7,765 nt of DNA from Lawsonibacter sp. (GTDB lineage: Bacteria > Bacillota > Clostridia > Oscillospirales > Oscillospiraceae): NCBI GenBank assembly GCA_022798855.1, contig JAAWNI010000102.1, positions 1 to 7,765 on the forward strand, in the 5' to 3' direction. The notes below the pieces were generated by a model. The model worked only from the letters and a program-made list of their open reading frames with translations, was not told the origin of the DNA and did not search any database. Shown piece by piece: positions 6,606 to 7,765 of this stretch. Both the position numbers and the translations under genes were made by a program. Each line of letters opens with the position of its first letter. The first letter of the stretch is position 1.

Positions 6606-7361
6606 TCAGTCAATGGGGGCCCTGGGCCGCAGGTCCAGGGTGATTTCCGGAAAATCCGCCTCCAAGGCGTTCAGGATGTCTGTCCGCCGCTCCAGCACCA
6701 GCGGAAGCTGGCCCTCCAGCAGCTGGAGCTTGGCCCCCCTAAACCCCAGCCGTAGGCGGAAGTCCCGGAACCCCAGGCAGGACAGGGACTCCTCCCCCCG
6801 CTCCACCTTCTCCAGGCAGGACCGGGTGATGGCCTGCCCGGTGGGGACGCGGGTGGCCAGGCAGGCGTAGGAGGGCTTGTCCCAGGTGAACAGCCCCGCT
6901 TCCCGGGACAGCGCCCGGACGCGCTCTTTGGCCAGGCCGCACTCCCGCAGCGGGGAGCGGACCTCCAGCTCCGCCAGCGCCCGCATCCCTGGGCGGCCCC
7001 CCCCATCGTCGGAAGCGTTGGTGCCGTCTATCAGCAGGGAAAAGCCATCCGACGCCGCCCGCTCCCTCAGCAGGGAGAACAGCCGGCGTTTGCAGTGGTA
7101 ACAGCGGTCAGAGGGGTTGGCGGCCACCCGCGGGTCTGAGAGGATGTCGTACTCAACGACGTTCAGCCCCACCCCCAGCTCCCGGCATAACCGCAGGGCG
7201 TCCTCCAGCTCAAACCGGGGCTGGAAGGGGGTCTTGACAAAGTACGGCCGCACCTCTGCCCCGGCCTGGAGCCCAGCCCACAGCAGATAGGCGGAGTCCA
7301 CCCCCCCGGAAAAGGCCAGCGCCGCCTTGGGGTGTTCGGAAAAGAATTGCTCCAGCGCCAT
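6606..7361 (-). CDS. larE: LarE: ATP-dependent sulfur insertase, NPN synthesis
   Basis: A 251-aa PP-loop enzyme that adenylates the LarB product and adds two sulfurs to give the bisthiocarboxylate for LarC. The PP-loop SGGVDS is at 18-23. GTNASDD (113-119) and RPGMRALAELEVRSPLRECG (123-142) are family segments. NPSDRCYHCK (82-91) carries Cys87 and Cys90, and KPSYACLATR (162-171) carries Cys167, the position used as sacrificial cysteine in L. plantarum. Having all three cysteines places it with the LarE proteins that bind a [4Fe-4S] cluster, as shown for Thermotoga maritima, rather than the single-cysteine sacrificial type; this assignment is by motif only. The ATG at 7361 has AAGGAGG (7376-7370) at 8 nt. 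An in-frame TTG at 7400 lies in the leader terminator hairpin and is rejected. It is the first gene of the operon. Confidence 0.95.
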   Translation of the reverse strand: MALEQFFSEHPKAALAFSGGVDSAYLLWAGLQAGAEVRPYFVKTPFQPRFELEDALRLCRELGVGLNVVEYDILSDPRVAANPSDRCYHCKRRLFSLLRERAASDGFSLLIDGTNASDDGGGRPGMRALAELEVRSPLRECGLAKERVRALSREAGLFTWDKPSYACLATRVPTGQAITRSCLEKVERGEESLSCLGFRDFRLRLGFRGAKLQLLEGQLPLVLERRTDILNALEADFPEITLDLRPRAPID

Positions 7362-7504
7362 GGCGGATTCCTCCTTATAAACAGAAAAAAGACATACCAA
7401 CCCGGTATGCCTTCTGGCCCGCCCCCGGCCTTCTGCGCCGGAAGCGATGTCAAATTTGTTATGAAATGCTGGGGCCTTCTGGCCCTTTTACGGCTTCCTG
7501 CCGC
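7362..7504 (-). promoter_or_regulatory. Structured 5' leader of the lar operon, candidate riboswitch/attenuator
   Basis: About 140 nt separate the predicted start of transcription from the larE ATG. Read on the minus strand, the leader can form hairpin 1 CGGC/GCCG (7503-7500 with 7494-7491), hairpin 2 GGGCC/GGCCC (7485-7481 with 7476-7472, loop AGAA) and hairpin 3 CCGGC/GCCGG (7441-7437 with 7429-7425). A terminator hairpin and the larE ribosome-binding site follow. GGGCCAGAAGGC occurs twice (7485-7474 and 7420-7409). I do not recognise a known riboswitch consensus. A nickel, cofactor or lactate signal would suit the genes but is a guess; an RNA-binding protein is an alternative. Confidence 0.55.
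7385..7411 (-). terminator. Intrinsic terminator in the larE leader
   Basis: On the minus strand GGCATACC (7411-7404) pairs with GGTATGTC (7398-7391) with one G-U pair and a 5-nt loop, followed directly by six T (7390-7385). The upstream AGAA (7415-7412) can extend the stem into the U-run. It lies 8 nt before the larE AAGGAGG, inside the operon leader, so it should act as a conditional attenuator. Read on the plus strand there is no T-run, so direction is clear. Confidence 0.75.
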
Positions 7505-7510
7505 CCTTTT

Positions 7511-7540
7511 AGTATAGCAAAAGCGCGCCCCTTCTGTCAA
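7511..7540 (-). promoter_or_regulatory. Sigma-A promoter of the lar-nik operon
   Basis: On the minus strand a consensus -35 TTGACA (7540-7535) is followed after 18 nt by -10 TATACT (7516-7511), placing the start near 7504. No clear operator palindrome and no E. coli-type NikR box are seen around it. Confidence 0.85.
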
Positions 7541-7587
7541 TATGCCCCAGAACAAAAACCCCCGCTTTTTCCCACGGCGGGCCCCGC

Positions 7588-7648
7588 GAAAAAAGAAAAG
7601 AAAAATTTCGCAAAAACTGTTGACATCAGGGAGGAGATGTGGTAATAT
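7588..7648 (+). promoter_or_regulatory. tRNA-Leu promoter with A-rich upstream element
   Basis: A consensus -35 TTGACA (7620-7625) and -10 TAATAT (7643-7648) are 17 nt apart. The A-rich tract at about 7588-7619, just upstream of the -35, resembles an UP element, as expected for a strong stable-RNA promoter. The start would fall near 7655, about 20 nt before the mature tRNA. Confidence 0.88.
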
Positions 7649-7675
7649 TCGTCTTGCGCTGAACGAGTGCCACGC

Positions 7676-7762
7676 GCGCGAGTGGTGGAATTGGTAGACT
7701 CGCTGGCTTCAGGTGCCAGTGCTCGCAAGGGCGTGCGGGTTCGACTCCCGCCTCGCGCACCA
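7676..7762 (+). tRNA. tRNA-Leu, anticodon CAG
   Basis: The acceptor stem GCGCGAG (7676-7682) pairs with CTCGCGC (7752-7758), followed by discriminator A and an encoded CCA (7760-7762). The anticodon stem CTGGC/GCCAG encloses TTCAGGT with anticodon CAG (7710-7712), reading CUG leucine codons. The T arm GCGGG-TTCGACT-CCCGC is perfect (7735-7751). The 15-nt variable region (7720-7734) forms a short stem GCTC/GGGC, as expected for a class II leucine tRNA. It is transcribed away from the lar operon; any terminator is beyond the window. Confidence 0.97.
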
Positions 7763-7765
7763 TTG

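Noticed and set aside
6596..6613. TTG start for larB at 6613
   Set aside because: It precedes the larE stop and would place the GAGGAGG inside the coding region. The ATG at 6595 is correctly spaced.
7362..7400. TTG start for larE at 7400
   Set aside because: It sits in the terminator hairpin without a ribosome-binding site. The ATG at 7361 has AAGGAGG at ideal distance, and the protein matches the family from there.
7362..7504. Leader as a NiCo (czcD) riboswitch or T-box
   Set aside because: I could not place the conserved junction segments of NiCo or a T-box AGGGUGG sequence. Only a covariance-model search would settle it, so no family name is given.
7568..7605. GCGGGGCCCGC palindrome next to an A/T run as a terminator
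   Set aside because: The T-run is on the wrong side of the hairpin on the minus strand, and on the plus strand it is followed by A. The A-rich tract is better read as the upstream element of the tRNA promoter.

Overview
The window reads as chromosome of a high-GC anaerobic Firmicute. I would guess the Oscillospiraceae (Flavonifractor/Lawsonibacter-like), because strong AGGAGG ribosome-binding sites and sigma-A promoters occur beside very GC-rich codons and intergenic GTAGGG- and CCCCC-type palindromic repeats. The genus is an inference.

Layout. Every protein gene I accept is on the minus strand and reads from right to left: larE - larB - larC - nikA - nikB - nikC - nikD. A tRNA-Leu(CAG) gene with its own promoter diverges on the plus strand at the right edge. 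The lar promoter (TTGACA/TATACT) lies near 7511-7540. It is followed by a structured leader of about 140 nt that ends in a good intrinsic terminator just before the larE ribosome-binding site, so the operon looks controlled by transcription attenuation. larE/larB and nikC/nikD are about 10 nt apart, and nikB/nikC overlap by ATGA. The two larger gaps, larC-nikA and nikA-nikB, are filled almost exactly by two related inverted-repeat elements. The bases 1-200 beyond nikD hold more palindromic repeat sequence and no gene.

Function. LarB, LarE and LarC are the three enzymes that make the nickel-pincer nucleotide (NPN) cofactor of lactate racemase and other LarA-family enzymes. LarB carboxylates and hydrolyses nicotinic acid adenine dinucleotide, LarE adds two sulfurs, and LarC inserts nickel using CTP. 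The four following genes encode a NikABCD-type (peptide/nickel family) ABC importer: lipoprotein, two permeases and one ATPase. The simplest reading is one transcription unit that imports nickel and builds NPN. No LarA-family apo-enzyme and no second ATPase (NikE) are inside the window; either could lie past the left edge.

Most worth a second look: the unrecognised attenuator-like leader of the lar operon; the mobile-looking inverted repeats whose GTAG ends supply the TAG stop codons of larC and nikA, with a similar palindrome at the nikD stop; and the pairing of NPN synthesis with a NikA-type importer without larA.
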